From NCBI GenBank assembly GCA_019188255.1, contig JAETXT010000008.1, positions 3,038,001 to 3,102,000 on the forward strand: a DNA stretch of 64,000 nt, given 5' to 3'. The stretch comes from Verticillium longisporum. Its lineage: Eukaryota; Ascomycota; Sordariomycetes; Glomerellales; Plectosphaerellaceae. Made by a program: the position numbers and the translations under genes. Shown here piece after piece: positions 11,199 to 22,879 of this stretch. How positions within the stretch are numbered: the first letter of the stretch is position 1; each line of letters begins with the position of its first letter. Under the pieces are notes generated by a model. That model did no database searches, was not told the DNA's origin, and was given only the letters and a program-made list of their open reading frames with translations.

Positions 11199-13277
11199 AG
11201 CATCAGTCGCGGCGACATCCGTTTTTGGGGAAAACGGAATGTCGAGGGGACTCGTGAGCCTCGTGCGAGATGAAATAATCGGTCGGCGAGGATGAAAAGG
11301 GCGTGTGGTGGTGGCGGCGATTGATGGCGATTGACGGGTCGATGGGGGTCGCGGTGGGTGGACCGAATTTTCGCTGGGGGATGCACGATGGTAGCGATTG
11401 CTGCGCAGGCAGGTGGTGATGCTGGTCGTTGAACACTGATTTCGACTGTCTGGTTGGACTGGTTCGGCTTGTCTGGTCAGGTAATCTGGGGCCCGTCCGC
11501 TGAGGTGGGCTGGCAGCTTGCTTGAGTGGCTGGACGCTTCCTCAGGTTGAAGACAGTAGCAGGCGGTAGCAGTGGACCAGGATGGGCCACCGAAGGAAGG
11601 GGGCAAGGGCAGGAGAAGGGGGGGGCCGTTTGCAAGCGGATTGGGGAGGAAAGGACCGGGCGGGAATGAATGGGAAAAATTGTTATCGCTAGCAAGGGGC
11701 TATTTTCGCACTGTTTCACACGGTGCTGGGTAGAGTGGATTTTGGCGCATGTCGGTGTCTTGGTCGCAAGTTCCTGTTAGATAACAGGCAGAAGCAAAGC
11801 ACAGGACAGTGCGTCTCCACCTCATTCCCAAATCTGATCTCTGGAAATGACGGGGAAGGGGGGATGCCAAGCCTGGTCTTGCCTCCAGTAGGACCAATGG
11901 AACCTTGCCGCCTGTTTCCTCCCTAGTTCTCTGCTCTCGCCCCTGAGGCAGTCAGTTAATACATGTACGTAGTAGTGCGCAGCCGAACACCACCACCTCC
12001 TTACCTAACCCAAACCAAGGGCGCCCTCCATATTACCTTCACATGCATGCAAACATCAACGCCAGATTTCATCCAGCAATCCAGCAATCCATCAGCATGT
12101 CATCATCAATCATGGTTCATTCCCAGGCATAGCCGAGACGCTCATCCGTGGCGGCATCATGACGCGTCTGCCTTGTCCAAGGCAACCGAGTGTGCCTATT
12201 GCCGACGCCTCTCTCCAGGCATCATCAACTCAAGTCTGCTCTGGTTTGCTTGCCTACGGATCGAGTCCCCAGACCGTCGCTCAACATGCGTTCGGCATAA
12301 CCAGCCATCCCCAGATGTGGTTTTGACTGTGTTGGGCGCTTTTAGTACCATCAACAACCCAAGCCAGGTCGGGCGCGCGAGTCGTGTTGGAGGGTGAGAA
12401 AAAGTTTGAGCCGTGCGCGAGCGTACAGGTGCATACGGGTGATTCATCACTGTCAAGCCTTGCCTTATTAGTGTCTGAAGACCAAGGTAGCGCACAAGGT
12501 AGGCGACTCGACTTGTGCTTTCGTTTCTCACATACATTCTCGATACGTTGCCAGACTCCGGTTCAGAGCGACTCGATGCATGCCCGTCGGCGACTCAATG
12601 ATGAACCATGCCCCTCGCCCTCCGTGATCGGAAGAGCGAAAGTCCCTTGCTTTGTCTGTCTGCCATCCTCGAACGCCATCTGTTTCTTCATGTCCGTCAT
12701 CTGCATCATCTCCCTCGAGCACCGCCATTGATACGACTACAACAACCTTCACTCCCATTTGTGTGCCCCATTTTTCCCTCTTACGTAACATCATCGGAAT
12801 TGGGCTTAGGGAAGGTTTTCAAGCGCTTCTCATAGTGAGCCTCAACGCGCTCATGATCGTGTTTGAGAATGAGAATCAGCCACTCAATGCATAAACAATA
12901 CTCACACCTATCAATCGCCCTCGGATTGCGATCTCATCTCACCTTTAGAGACTCACGTGGAAATACTTCGAGCGCCACCATGCCCTTAGTATACGCGGAA
13001 TTCTTGAAATAGGTCTCATAATGTCGAAACGAAGACTTTCACCAGAATCATCGATGTCGTGTAAGCTGACAGACACAGCCTTTGCGACAACGTTTTAGAC
13101 TTCAATACTCAACTCCTCCATGGGCTAGTCTCCAAGGGAACATCGCCTTCTATCACCAATCTACCCCAGTGAGACCCGTCGGTATCCCCACCTGGAACGG
13201 CAAACGCCTGTTCTAGAACACCTTCTGACGTCGTCTGGCTACGTCTCCTTCTCGAAAGACATGGCGCCCGTGGGCGT
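11199..13277. other. vid21 upstream region and spacer
   Basis: The part next to vid21 (about 11200-11700) is likely its promoter and leader; on the coding strand it is rich in C and A. From 11700 to 13277 several short frames exist but none resembles a family or has supporting introns. I see no gene here. Confidence 0.45.
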
Positions 13278-13925
13278 TTATGATGCTGTAACCGTGGCCG
13301 TGGCCGTGGCCGTGGCCGTAGCCGAATCAACCAGAGAGGCCGAACCCGTCACGGACTCACACTCCCCAATTGAACTGCGCTGCATCCCAGGCACAAGCCC
13401 TAGCGAAACGTCCCAGCCCGTCACGCCCGCCCAGTAGTGGCAGTACAAGGTACTGTCCTGACAGTACGTCGGATTGCACAAGACGCTGCTCGTCGATGGG
13501 GTAGTCGTCTCGTTGCCGACAGTTGAGCTTGTGGAATCGACGACAGCTTTGGCCGTCACCAGCGATAAACCATTGAATTCAATATCCGCTTTGCTGTCGA
13601 GTATTTCGTCGTCATCAGAAACATTGGTCACAGCCGTAGAAGCGGCAGCGGGAACGGTGCAGGGCTCAGAGAAGACGGTCTGGGTCATGCCAGGGATCAC
13701 TCCATGAGAGACGTCCCAGCTAGTGACGCCGCCCCAGTAGAGACACATAGACACCCCGTCCTGGCACCAGTCTTTGATGCAGCTGATCGAGGTGTCGGTG
13801 GCAGCATGGGAGACGGGGCCGGTGACGGTCGAGATTGTAGCGGGAACTGTGATGACGGGAACGGCGGCGCCAAGGATGGCCGTCACCAGGCTCAAGCCGA
13901 GGACGAATTTGCTGAACGGCGACAT
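13278..13925 (-). CDS. small secreted protein with two copies of a cysteine module
   Basis: Single-exon gene for 215 residues. It begins with a signal peptide (MSPFSKFVLGLSLVTAILGA) and has no further strong membrane segment, so it is probably secreted or wall-bound. Two related modules follow, near residues 49-81 and 145-177. Each has the pattern C-x4-C-Q-D-x4-C-x-Y-W-x-G-V-T-x-W-D-V-S-x-G-x2-P-G-M, with a fourth Cys further on, giving eight cysteines. The linker is acidic and Ser/Thr-rich, and the C terminus is a Thr-Ala repeat coded by a GCCACG hexamer array at 13287-13320. Start chosen at 13925 because this Met heads the signal peptide; an upstream in-frame Met at 13970 would bury it. Similar single modules occur in many fungal secreted proteins of unknown role. 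Function unknown; an effector or wall role is only a guess. Confidence 0.75.
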   Translation of the reverse strand: MSPFSKFVLGLSLVTAILGAAVPVITVPATISTVTGPVSHAATDTSISCIKDWCQDGVSMCLYWGGVTSWDVSHGVIPGMTQTVFSEPCTVPAAASTAVTNVSDDDEILDSKADIEFNGLSLVTAKAVVDSTSSTVGNETTTPSTSSVLCNPTYCQDSTLYCHYWAGVTGWDVSLGLVPGMQRSSIGECESVTGSASLVDSATATATATATVTAS

Positions 13926-15364
13926 TGTGTCTTGATGCTGTCTGGCCGACTGCTTCGGGTATGATCTCAATAAAGGGGCGGAGAGTCTCTTTCGGCAAGC
14001 GTTTGCAAAGCTAGGAGCGTAAGGTACGCATCGTTAATAGTGCCTCGTAAAATTATATGCGGATGGACATGTGAAAGCTTCTCGGTACCCAGGCACTTGC
14101 CTTCACTTGAAATTGTATGAGTCTGCTGCTTTCAGGAGCTTGTTCAAGCACTCTTCGACAGAAGTCGAAACTGCGAAGGGCGATACACGAAACAGGCGGA
14201 GTGTCCTGGGGGTTCAGCCATGGATAGCAGTGGAAGAGGACAGCCAGACGATCCGATTCATACGAATCTGCATGGCAGGCGTTCAGAGCATGGAGTTGAC
14301 ACCTAACGCGAGGTTGTGCCTCAAAGGTCCGGGGGCGACGAGAATAGCTCGGCTGATCCTGCGTCCATCCTTGATGAATGGTAGACAATGAAGAATCTGG
14401 ACTTACTGGCGTATCAAGGGCTGAGGTTTGATCACCGAAAGAGCTGGTGCGCTCAGCAAGCCTGCTTTGTTGGGTGCGTAGATGAAAGAGGCGAGGGCTT
14501 TGGCTAGGAAATAGCTGCTTCTCTTTTGGAAGGGAGTTTAGTCTTGCCCCTCTCAGTTATTTACCGTCAAAGCCTCTGAATCATGCCTCTCGATGAACCA
14601 CATGTATCAAGTGGGTTCAAGGCAGGCAGTTGAGGATGTAGAAACAGACAGTATCACCTGATTGGTAGGAGCCGCCAGGCAGTACAGGAGTGATGATCGC
14701 TTCATTCGGCAGCCCTTAATTCGCGGTTGGTTCAGAGATGTTGTACTACATAGTACAAGGCCCAGCATCGTCTCATGGGCAATACGGCCTCGTAGGCCAG
14801 CAACGGAGCCTAGCTTTTTTTGTAATCAATTGAGGTCACGAAAGTGTTTGCGGAGAGAAAAATCGGATGACACGGGGCTTGATGGTGAGGCGTGTAGAGC
14901 AAGTCAGAAGGTCATCTTGAAAGGGTTTATGGCGAGGTGAGGCGAGTCGGACCGTTCGGCGAGCTCCGGGAGAAGCACGTCTCTTGTAGCCTCGAAAGCC
15001 GTGTGGGCGGTTTCCTGTACTATCGACGTGCGCTCGAGACGTGGGGGCGGACTGCCAGCTTCGTCCGAGAGAGACGTCTTGTGGCATCGCAAGCACACCG
15101 AATGCGAGTGACAATGGCGCGCGGCCGGTGGGACGGTTCGGAAGAAGGATGCCGGCAGGGTGGACATGGGACGATGCAAGTGTCACAGGTCCCGAGTTTT
15201 CTTGACAGAATCGTGACAGAAAGAGGCAAATAAGGAGCAGTTGGATCGTCTTCGTACTGTCAACCTGGTATTATATGGAACGAAAAGAAAAGGACATGGT
15301 ATGCCATAAGCAAACACGTACAACAGTGTGATTGCACACACCACAAGAGAATCCCGAAAGCGGA
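13926..15364. other. gene-poor spacer
   Basis: Upstream side of the secreted-protein gene and downstream side of the MAPEG relic. Base composition looks somewhat less GC-rich than in neighbouring genes, and frames are short on both strands. No supportable gene. Confidence 0.4.
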
Positions 15365-15990
15365 TCAGGTGGACAGGGTGCCCGCGGCCTTGAAGAACAG
15401 GGTGGCAGTAATGGTCTGGCACACGAATCAGATGAGAGAGTGCACAGAGGAGCAAACTTGCGATTCTCTTGAAAATCTCCTGAAGGACGACGTAGACGAA
15501 GGTGTAGAAGACGCGAGAAGCTGAATAGGCTAGGAAGAGGATGTTGATGGTAGAGGCGTCAACACCAGCGACATGAGCAACGACGACGCCGCCGGCGAAG
15601 TTACCGAGAGCCTCAAAACCATTGGCGCTGGCGTTCTCAGCGCGAACGATGCGTTCTTCTGTCTGTAGAGCGCCAGTCTGGATCCTGGGCCCACACATGC
15701 GCCCAGCGACATCCGACCTATGGGCTTGTCCAAGGTCTTGTCATCTCTGATTCTCTGCTGGAGGGATCGAGGTTGCCATGTCATAGCTCTTGCCGGCTGC
15801 CGCAGAGGCGTAGGATTGGGAGCCCTGGCAATGAGGAAGGTGACCGGCACCTAAGTGAACAGCTGTGTCAGTGAGAGCGTACGCAAAAGTACGTGTCGAA
15901 TATAATGACTCACTGTGTGGGACGAGAGCTCCGTTTGGGCGAGGTTGAGGCCCTTGGTGATGGATGATCTGATGGATGGAGGGACCTCAA
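15365..15990 (-). pseudogene. decayed MAPEG-family membrane protein gene
   Basis: Family resemblance to MAPEG proteins (small four-helix membrane enzymes of the microsomal glutathione transferase type). The clearest block, RIVRAENASANGFEALG followed by two hydrophobic helices, reads on the minus strand at about 15645-15500. Pieces before and after match the family in other frames: KSYDMATSIP (near 15780), IRDDKTLDKP (near 15735), ENRKFAPL (near 15460) and TITATLFFKAAGTLST ending at a TGA at 15367-15365. Linking them needs several indels of mixed sign, removal of an 11-base insertion near 15469-15479, and reading through an in-frame TGA near 15430. No in-frame ATG is visible at the expected start. 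Introns look retained (about 15849-15907 and one near 15645-15710). Two lesions are single-base losses that could be assembly error, but the stop and the 11-base insertion are not of that type. I infer a true pseudogene. Confidence 0.7.
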
Positions 15991-17125
15991 GAAGGCTTCA
16001 ACACGTACTGACGCAAATCCTGGCTGAAGCTTCTAATACAACCCTCCCTGTTCCAGCTCTCAGGCGCCTTTGAAATTCGCAGGCTCCGCATTCGCCGCAT
16101 TTTATCGAATGCTCTGCTTCGTTCCTATGGAGAGCTAAGAGAATTGGCGTGAGGACAGGTACGTTTTGCAAGTTTGTGAATACCACAGAGATAGACGGTT
16201 GACCATTCAACAAGCTCACTGCAGAGTGACAATGAAAGTGTTGAAGACGGCGATTCCACATGAAAACTTGATAGTACCGATCAAGGTAGCCGAGCACCTG
16301 AGCTCTCCCAAGGAGTATTCTCTGCCACAAGGCTCCCCCGAACAAGGCCCCTTTGGAAGCACTCATGTCTGTCCGAAGATGGACTGACTGGCAGGCCACA
16401 TTCATCGCTGGGAGTCTCGAAACGCACATAAAGACGTCGTGGCGCTGTCGACCGACGGAGTCATATGTGGACTTGTTTTTGGAATAGTTGAAAACTCAAT
16501 GCACCTGTCCTCTCACTGTGTCTCAACAGAGTCGTATGTGGACTTGTACCTGGAATAGACTTCGCTGATCGAAGCGCAGTAAGTCCGCCACATGGCAGAC
16601 ACATATTCAGTATTGGCGCGCGGCCCGTGTAAGCGGCATTCAGACGTGAGAGAGACTCAATGGAGCTCATCTCGGTATCGCATTGATATCTTATTCAAAT
16701 CGGAGGGGCCCTTTCTTCGTGTATGAAGGGTGTGAGTTCGAAGCCGTCACTAAATGATAAGCATCTCAAACAAGCGACATGTGACGCCGTCTCAAGACTT
16801 GTTGTCCCGTGGCAAAGCCGGGAATTATTTCTGTTGCAGATACGACCATGTATGATCTCATCCGGTTCAAGTTTGATGAGCGGTAGCGCTTGTCTTTGCC
16901 AACACGTTGATCAAGGTTTTGGGAAAACTGAATTCGAGGAGTGCCTTGATAGGTACCTACCTAGCACTGGGATGGCTGAGTCATCAAGACCACCCCGCCA
17001 TTGAAGCTGCATCCACATGGCCACCCTCGCGCCCGTCCAACGCGACTTCAACACCAACTCCAGCATCGCGACATCGCGTCGCATACATCCCATAGGCAGC
17101 GCGTACAACCCACCCCCTAATCAAA
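15991..17125. other. gene-poor spacer ahead of nnf1
   Basis: Contains a pair of imperfect direct repeats (listed separately) and the promoter of nnf1 in its last few hundred bases. A minus-strand frame of 143 codons at 15998-16429 has no family features and is not called. Confidence 0.4.
16458..16558. repeat. 30-base imperfect direct repeat, 71 bases apart
   Basis: Copies at 16458-16487 and 16529-16558 share 26 of 30 bases (core TATGTGGACTTGT ... TGGAATAG). No other copies were noticed in the window. Origin unknown; a small local duplication is the simplest view. Confidence 0.7.
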
Positions 17126-18174
17126 ATGTCACAACCACCGCCCTCAGACAACCAGCCACCGGCCCCTGGCCCAGAACCCACAGAAATGGACACCTCGCCC
17201 GACAACCCCCCACAAGACCCGGCCCCCGACGCGCCGCAGCAGCAACCCGCCGACCAAGACGAAGCGACAGCAGCAGCAGCAGCAGCAGCAGCCCCCGCGT
17301 CGCCCCCGCTCCCCGAGAAACACACCCCCGTGGCGCCGGGCTACCGCGCAGCCCGCTTCATCAAGATGTACGACGAGGCGCTGCGGCGCACGCTGGCCCG
17401 CGTCAAGTACGACAACTTCGCCGCCTGCTTCCCGACCATTGCCGCCCACGCGCCCAACGCCCTGCGCAACGTGCAGAAGCAAATGGTCGACTACCTCGAG
17501 GACCGCTGCAACGTGCGTCCAATCCCCTCCGCCCCCCTTGCGAGAATCCCACTTCCGCGCGCGTGCGAAAGGGAGAGCAAACACAACATGCAAGATGATG
17601 AGGCGCAGAGAGACATGGCATGCTGACGGGTACCACAGAAGGATTTCCAGGCCATCCTCGACGAGAGGGACCTCGTGCGCAAGCTAAACGAGCTCGAGGC
17701 CCTCGTCGCCGAGGCAGATCGGCAAAAGGGCGAACACCCAGCCGACGCGCCCGAACCCATCCCGTGAGTCCCGATTGTGCCCTTGGAAAACCCCCAAATA
17801 CCGGCGCCGCTTCTCTCAAACCCAAGGGACCGAGCAGCTGGCTCGAACAGTCCGGGTTTCTCCGGATCAAGACATCAGCTGACGGACAGAGCAGCCCGCA
17901 CTCTCTGCCCCCTGAAGCCGTGATCAAGGGCCATCTTCACCCGCCGCTCGCTCATGCCTACTCGCACCTGAGCGCCGCTCTCCAGAACACGCGCATGGAG
18001 AACGAGGACCTTTTCACCACGATACAGGCCCAGCGCGCCGAGATGGACGCTCTGCTTGCTGACCTGGACGGCGTCGTTGCTGACATAGATGGCGCCAACG
18101 ATCTTCTTGGCCAAGTGGCGCCCGAGCTTGCTGCTGAGGCACGCAAGGCAGACAGCGGTATTGCAGGCATGTAG
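17126..18174 (+). CDS. nnf1: Nnf1 kinetochore protein (MIND/Mis12 complex)
   Basis: Subunit of the four-protein MIND (Mis12) complex that links centromeric chromatin to the microtubule-binding Ndc80 complex. Exons 17126-17512, 17639-17763 and 17895-18174 give 263 residues. Residues 1-65 are a Pro/Gln/Ala-rich, probably disordered leader. The Nnf1 domain begins near residue 70 (PGYRAARFIKMYDEALRRT), with CFPTIAAHAPNALRN and KDFQAILDERDLVRKLNELE across intron 1. Helical, coiled-coil-like sequence follows, including MENEDLFTTIQAQRAEMDAL. The third exon could begin a few bases earlier, since two AG sites keep the frame; the 17894 CAG is preferred. It is convergent with the PH-domain gene, 395 bases away. 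Confidence 0.88.
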
Positions 18175-18569
18175 AATGGAGCTCACTTCTCCTTTCTTCG
18201 CTTGTCCGAGACTCTCAATACGCCATTGACTGCGTTATGCACCTTAGCAGCGAGCTTAGATGCAACCTCGGTGACAAGTCAAAGCAAGGCGATCTGGTTG
18301 ACTGCCATTTCGAATCAGGATCACGCGCAAAGGGAAGAGGGAGGCCAAGTTCAAGAGGGGCTCGCGCCCCGTTGTACACCACGCTATGTATGCTATAATG
18401 ATGCCCACGACGCCATGACAGCCGCGGCGCGGCTTTTATATAATGCCAAAGAGTAACACACCCCAGCTGCCTCCATTTAGTTTGACTTCCCATTCGTGAC
18501 CGTACTACCATGTGCCCATCTGGCGCCTGGGTGGCGTCTGGGCCATGCAGCAGGAAATCATGCAACCTG
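18175..18569. other. convergent spacer, nnf1 and PH-domain gene
   Basis: Short region that should hold both 3' untranslated ends. Nothing else seen. Confidence 0.5.
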
Positions 18570-20112
18570 TCACATCAGGAGTGACGTGCCTCTCTTCGAG
18601 CCCACGCTCCACTCCCCATACCGCGGGGGAAAGACCCTCACTTTCCTCCCCGTCTCCCAATTTATCGTCCATCGTGTTCCTCCTCGAATGACAAACTCAC
18701 TCTTCCTCGGGCTGCGGTATAACAGGATGGCGAAGCAAAGCCGCGCATATCTCATATCATCCACTGGATCCCACGTCTCGCGCGGCGGCGCCCACTTGCC
18801 ATCGACTTCGCCGCCTCCAGCCGCAGCAACGAGCCTCCGAAAACTAGCCGACCCGGTCGTCGATCGCCTCGACAACGCGGGCGTCGAGCCCTCAGATGAT
18901 CCCTGGCCCTGGGCTATGCCTTGTCCCGCCATGCCCTGTGTACCATCTGACATCTCAGGCGACGGATACGGATCAGCGTCCATGTCGAGGTGCGAGCTTA
19001 GGCTCAGACTCGAAGTGATGCTTGGGGAGTACGCCCTCGGTGCGAGCGCCAGTCCGCCCAGTGGTCGTGGTGTCGGGACGGGATAGCTCACCCTCCCCGC
19101 GTTCGACACACGTCGCTGAGCCTGCAGCCACCGTATCCGCTGGGAACGGGGCACAGACTGGTCGGCGGGATACTCGCGTTCGTCGAGGGGGGCTGCTATA
19201 GCCATGGCGGCAAAGAAGGCGTCAAGCCAGCGAACAAAGGTGGCAGACTCGAGACACGACAGCAGCAGCTGGTCTGTTTCGAGGCGGAGGCGAATGACGT
19301 TACGCCGTCTATTCTGTTAGTCATGTTTCCCTTTGCTGCCAGGTGGTCTTGCCCGCTTGTTCATATATGATGAGTACCTACTTTTTGTAGTCGGCAGCAA
19401 TACCAATGTCTGCGTGCTGTAAGTGGTAGGTCCGCAGAAGGGTCGCTCGACGAGCCCATGGCGGATTGTCCGGAGACTGGTTGGAAGACGCCCATTCGCG
19501 TGCGGCGCCCCAGCCCCATTGTGTCCACTCTTTTTTGACGCTGTAAAGCTTGAGACTGGTGCCGCGTAATTCAACAATGACGGTGTGCCAGGTGCGATCA
19601 TCGGCGCGGTCCACAGCGTCCTCGAGTTCCATTTTAAGCTCCCAGACAGCAGCGAGATCAATGTCGGTGTGGTATTCTGGCGGCAACTCGATATGGGTCT
19701 GCCTCTGCTGAGGTTGCTGCCGGCGGTCATCAGTGGCGGAGAAGAGGGATGATGCCGGACGTGGAGCCTGTGGTCGATAGGGGGGTGGTGGTTCCGAAGG
19801 CGGCCTCGGGTCGGCTGTCATGAGCTGTTGATAGAACAAGTCCTCCTCGACAGAGAGGCGGCGGCCGTAGGCATCATGGCGAGCGGTAGATGTGGTGGAG
19901 GATGGAGTAGACGTTGAAGATGAGGAGGATGAAATGGAACGTGAGGCTGCGGTCCAGAAGCCTTCGCCGCCTGCGGCAAAACGAGAACTCATGAGAGTGG
20001 CTCCAATGCTATTAGAGGACGAGGCGTGGGGGAGAGAAATTAAAGGCGTGATGGGGCGTGGTAAGGCGAACAGAGGTTGTCCGAGGGTGATGGTTGGTCC
20101 CAGAGGAGCCAT
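18570..20112 (-). CDS. fungal PH-domain protein
   Basis: Predicted 489-residue cytosolic protein. Exons on the minus strand are 20112-19382 and 19308-18570, with a 73-base intron. The N-terminal 100 residues are low complexity (Ser/Thr/Pro). A pleckstrin-homology fold is suggested by the stretch from about residue 150 to 275: ELPPEYHTDIDL, DDRTWHTVIVELRGTSLKLY, TYHLQHADIGIAADYKK, then across the intron RRNVIRLRLETDQLLLSC and FVRWLDAFFAAMAIA, which has the final PH helix with its Trp. This domain order is common in fungus-specific PH proteins that may bind phosphoinositides; no ligand residues can be assigned here. The tail is Ser/Gly/Pro-rich but ends in a hydrophobic, arginine-flanked segment (ARLCFAILLYRSPRKSEF). 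The ATG at 20112 is chosen because a TGA lies in frame just upstream. Exact role unknown. Confidence 0.8.
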
Positions 20113-21218
20113 CAACCATCATGATGGAGGTCGATGTCGGTGCTTGGATTGAGAATGCAAACGAGTGTAAGTACACGAGCTGGATAGGCAGGTGGCAGCT
20201 GCTGCGGCAATTTCGGCCCGCTCAAGCTCGTTCATCGACTCGATTTAAAAGTATGTTTAGCTGACGCACACGAGGCGGGTTTGGTCGTCATGAGGCTCAT
20301 TCAGCTGAAGGGAAACGCTGGCCAGAGGTCGTGTAAGAAGGTATCATTGCCTCCAAGTTTGGGTCAATGTTGCGTCTGGGACTACCGTCTTGGCACCAGT
20401 GCTGTCTGCGCAACTCGCTTTTGTCTTGATAGAGCAGGGCACGCGCAGAGGGTTCGTTTTCATCAAGTAATGAAATAACTTTTGCGGCTAAGACGGAAGA
20501 AAAGTGAGTTGTCGTGTTGCAAGGGCGCGGTGAAAGGCACAGACACAGAGCACGGTACGGCTGTGGGTGAGCAGCGGAACTGAAGTGAGTCAAGTCATGT
20601 CAAGGGTCCATATAAGGTAGGGCGCATATGACACCTTGGAGCCCGTGACAAATCGCTCAACAAGACACGAGATGGGGGGAGCGTTGATACAGCAGTTTGG
20701 TGAAGATGAAGAGGCAGAAGGTGGATGACGGTTGAGCCTTGAGGAGCAGTCGAAGAGGAGAAGGGGAGAGAGGGGGCACAGCTTCCAGAAGGGGCAGAAG
20801 AAGCATTCTAGAAGGATGGGGAAAAAGACGAAACGGATCTCGCGAACTCATGGCAATCAGCACGCAGAAAAGTGACCGCGCCAATCGCAGCGAAAGCACA
20901 ACGACGACGTGGCCATGGGTCGGGAGGCACGGGAAGCAGACGACGGGCAGCACTTCTGCTTGGAGCCATGGTGAGGTGCTTCTTCGGAGGATATTGTGAC
21001 GGCGGCGGGAGCAGCAGCAAGGAACTGTCGTGATCCGCTGGTGCGCTTGGGTGTACATCTACATCCTGTAGGTAAGGTACTATGTACAATGTATACGTAG
21101 GTAGACGGACTGGATTCGAGCTGTTGGAGAGGCGAGGCATATGCGTAGGTTAAAGTTGGATGCTGATCCGCTGGGTGCTGTGATGGCTGGTGTCTGTGAG
21201 TGGAGGAGCTCGGGGCCG

Positions 21219-21318
21219 GTGGCATGGGGCCGTAGCATGGGGCAGTAGCATGGGGCAGTAGCATGGGACAGTAGCATGGGACAGCAGGTAGCATGGGGCA
21301 TGGGGCACGTATGGGGCA
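21219..21318. repeat. tandem repeat of a 13-15 base unit (AGTAGCATGGGGC type)
   Basis: About six imperfect units of AGTAGCATGGGGC and shortened variants follow one another. Sits within the gene-free region and shows no coding sense. Confidence 0.8.
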
Positions 21319-22835
21319 CAGCGTACAGCGGGTAGGGGCTCCCTACCGGCTATCCTACAAGGGTGTAAGCTTTGAGGCAGGTGCAAAGTTAGGGGGGTTC
21401 TTCCGGCGGCCTCACGGGGTGGTCGTAGAGGCCACAGAGGTTGGCTTGGCTGGGTGGACGGGCCAGGGCGTGAGATCTGCTAGGCCCTTCTGGGTAGGTC
21501 CTTCTTCAGGACCTATCTGATCCATCTCAAGCACAACCCAGGCTTGCAATGCAGACGGCCGGACTGAAGCATTTGATGGAGACACTCGACACGAGAGGCA
21601 GGAGATGTCGTGATCAAAGGAAGAATAGGGAAGGACAAGGGAAGAACCCAGAGCTCGGGTGGATTTCCAAGGTCGCATCAAATCTGGGTCGGCTCACTTC
21701 CTCCGCCGCAACTCCCTACTGTCCCTCACCTCACCACTTACAGAACCTCGCAACATACCTACCTACATGCTGTCATGTGTGTTCCAAGGTCTCTTCTCCC
21801 CGTATTCCTGCTGCCCCTCCGTGCCTCATTGCTTTCCTCTCTTCCCTCCTGAATCGCCATTGCCCCCCGCCTCCAAGTCTGGAACTGGAAATCATGCAGC
21901 CACCAAAGGCGGCTACGACCTCCCCCTCCACCATCTCCCTCCCTTGGCACCTTAGTTGCCGATCGCATCTACGGCGGAGTCGCCGTGAGCCTCCTGTTAG
22001 ACTGTCGTCCCCTTTCACCATCGCACTCATCAGTCGTACCCCATCCTCGACCCCCAGCGCCATGCCCGGATAGCCGCGCGCGAAGCCATGAACGGCTATC
22101 ATCTCCGTTGGCTTCATCATCACAGCTCCTCTTTTACAAACCCACCAACACCGACGCCCTAGCAACAACCAAGACTCACCTGGAAATGATCGGTGCACAG
22201 CAACAAGGCGCCTGTTGTCTCCTGGGCACCACCCAGTAGCAACTCACCTCTCTTCGCTCAGGGGCCTCGCCCTGACAGTCAAGGCAAACCGATGAACAAA
22301 CATACCTACGAACAAGAGCTTCATGTTTCACTCGTTTGGCACGATACTCTTCAAACAGCATACTCATGCCTGATCCCTGCGACAGCAACAGCTTGCTAGC
22401 ATTAAGCTTACCACTCCAGTCTCTTGGCACCATTGAATCTTTCGCCCAAGGAACACTTCCAGAAGCCCCCTCGCCTCCCGCCCCCTGTTCCTGTTCGCCG
22501 CCGCCCACGCCCCCCTTCCTCTCAGCTGGACTTCCGCCCGCCCCTCCCCCCTTCATGGATGAGCACGACAAGACAGCGACATACCCGCCGCACATCACAG
22601 CAAATCACCTTGCCTAAGCCTCCCACATCTCGAGCGCAATCCTCCTGTCGCAATTTTTTTTTTTCTTCTCTTATTGTCTCGTGCAGCGCCGGCGTACGAC
22701 GCTTGTCGATCTCCCCCTTTTACCCTGAAGCCAATTGAGTCAAGCATCGGCCTGCTGCCAGGCAGGGTTTCCCACATGTGTACTGCGCGCCTGTACCACT
22801 GTGCCTGCCTACCGTGCTCCGTGTGCCCATGCCCA

Positions 22836-22879
22836 TGCTCGTGCTCGTGCTCGTGCTCATGCTCGTGCTCGTGCTCGTG
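22836..22879. repeat. GCTCGT hexamer microsatellite
   Basis: Seven or so consecutive GCTCGT units with one GCTCAT variant, in non-coding DNA. Confidence 0.85.

Noticed and set aside
15998..16429. 143-codon minus-strand frame
   Set aside because: No signal peptide, domain or intron support; composition is unremarkable and it lies in a decayed region.
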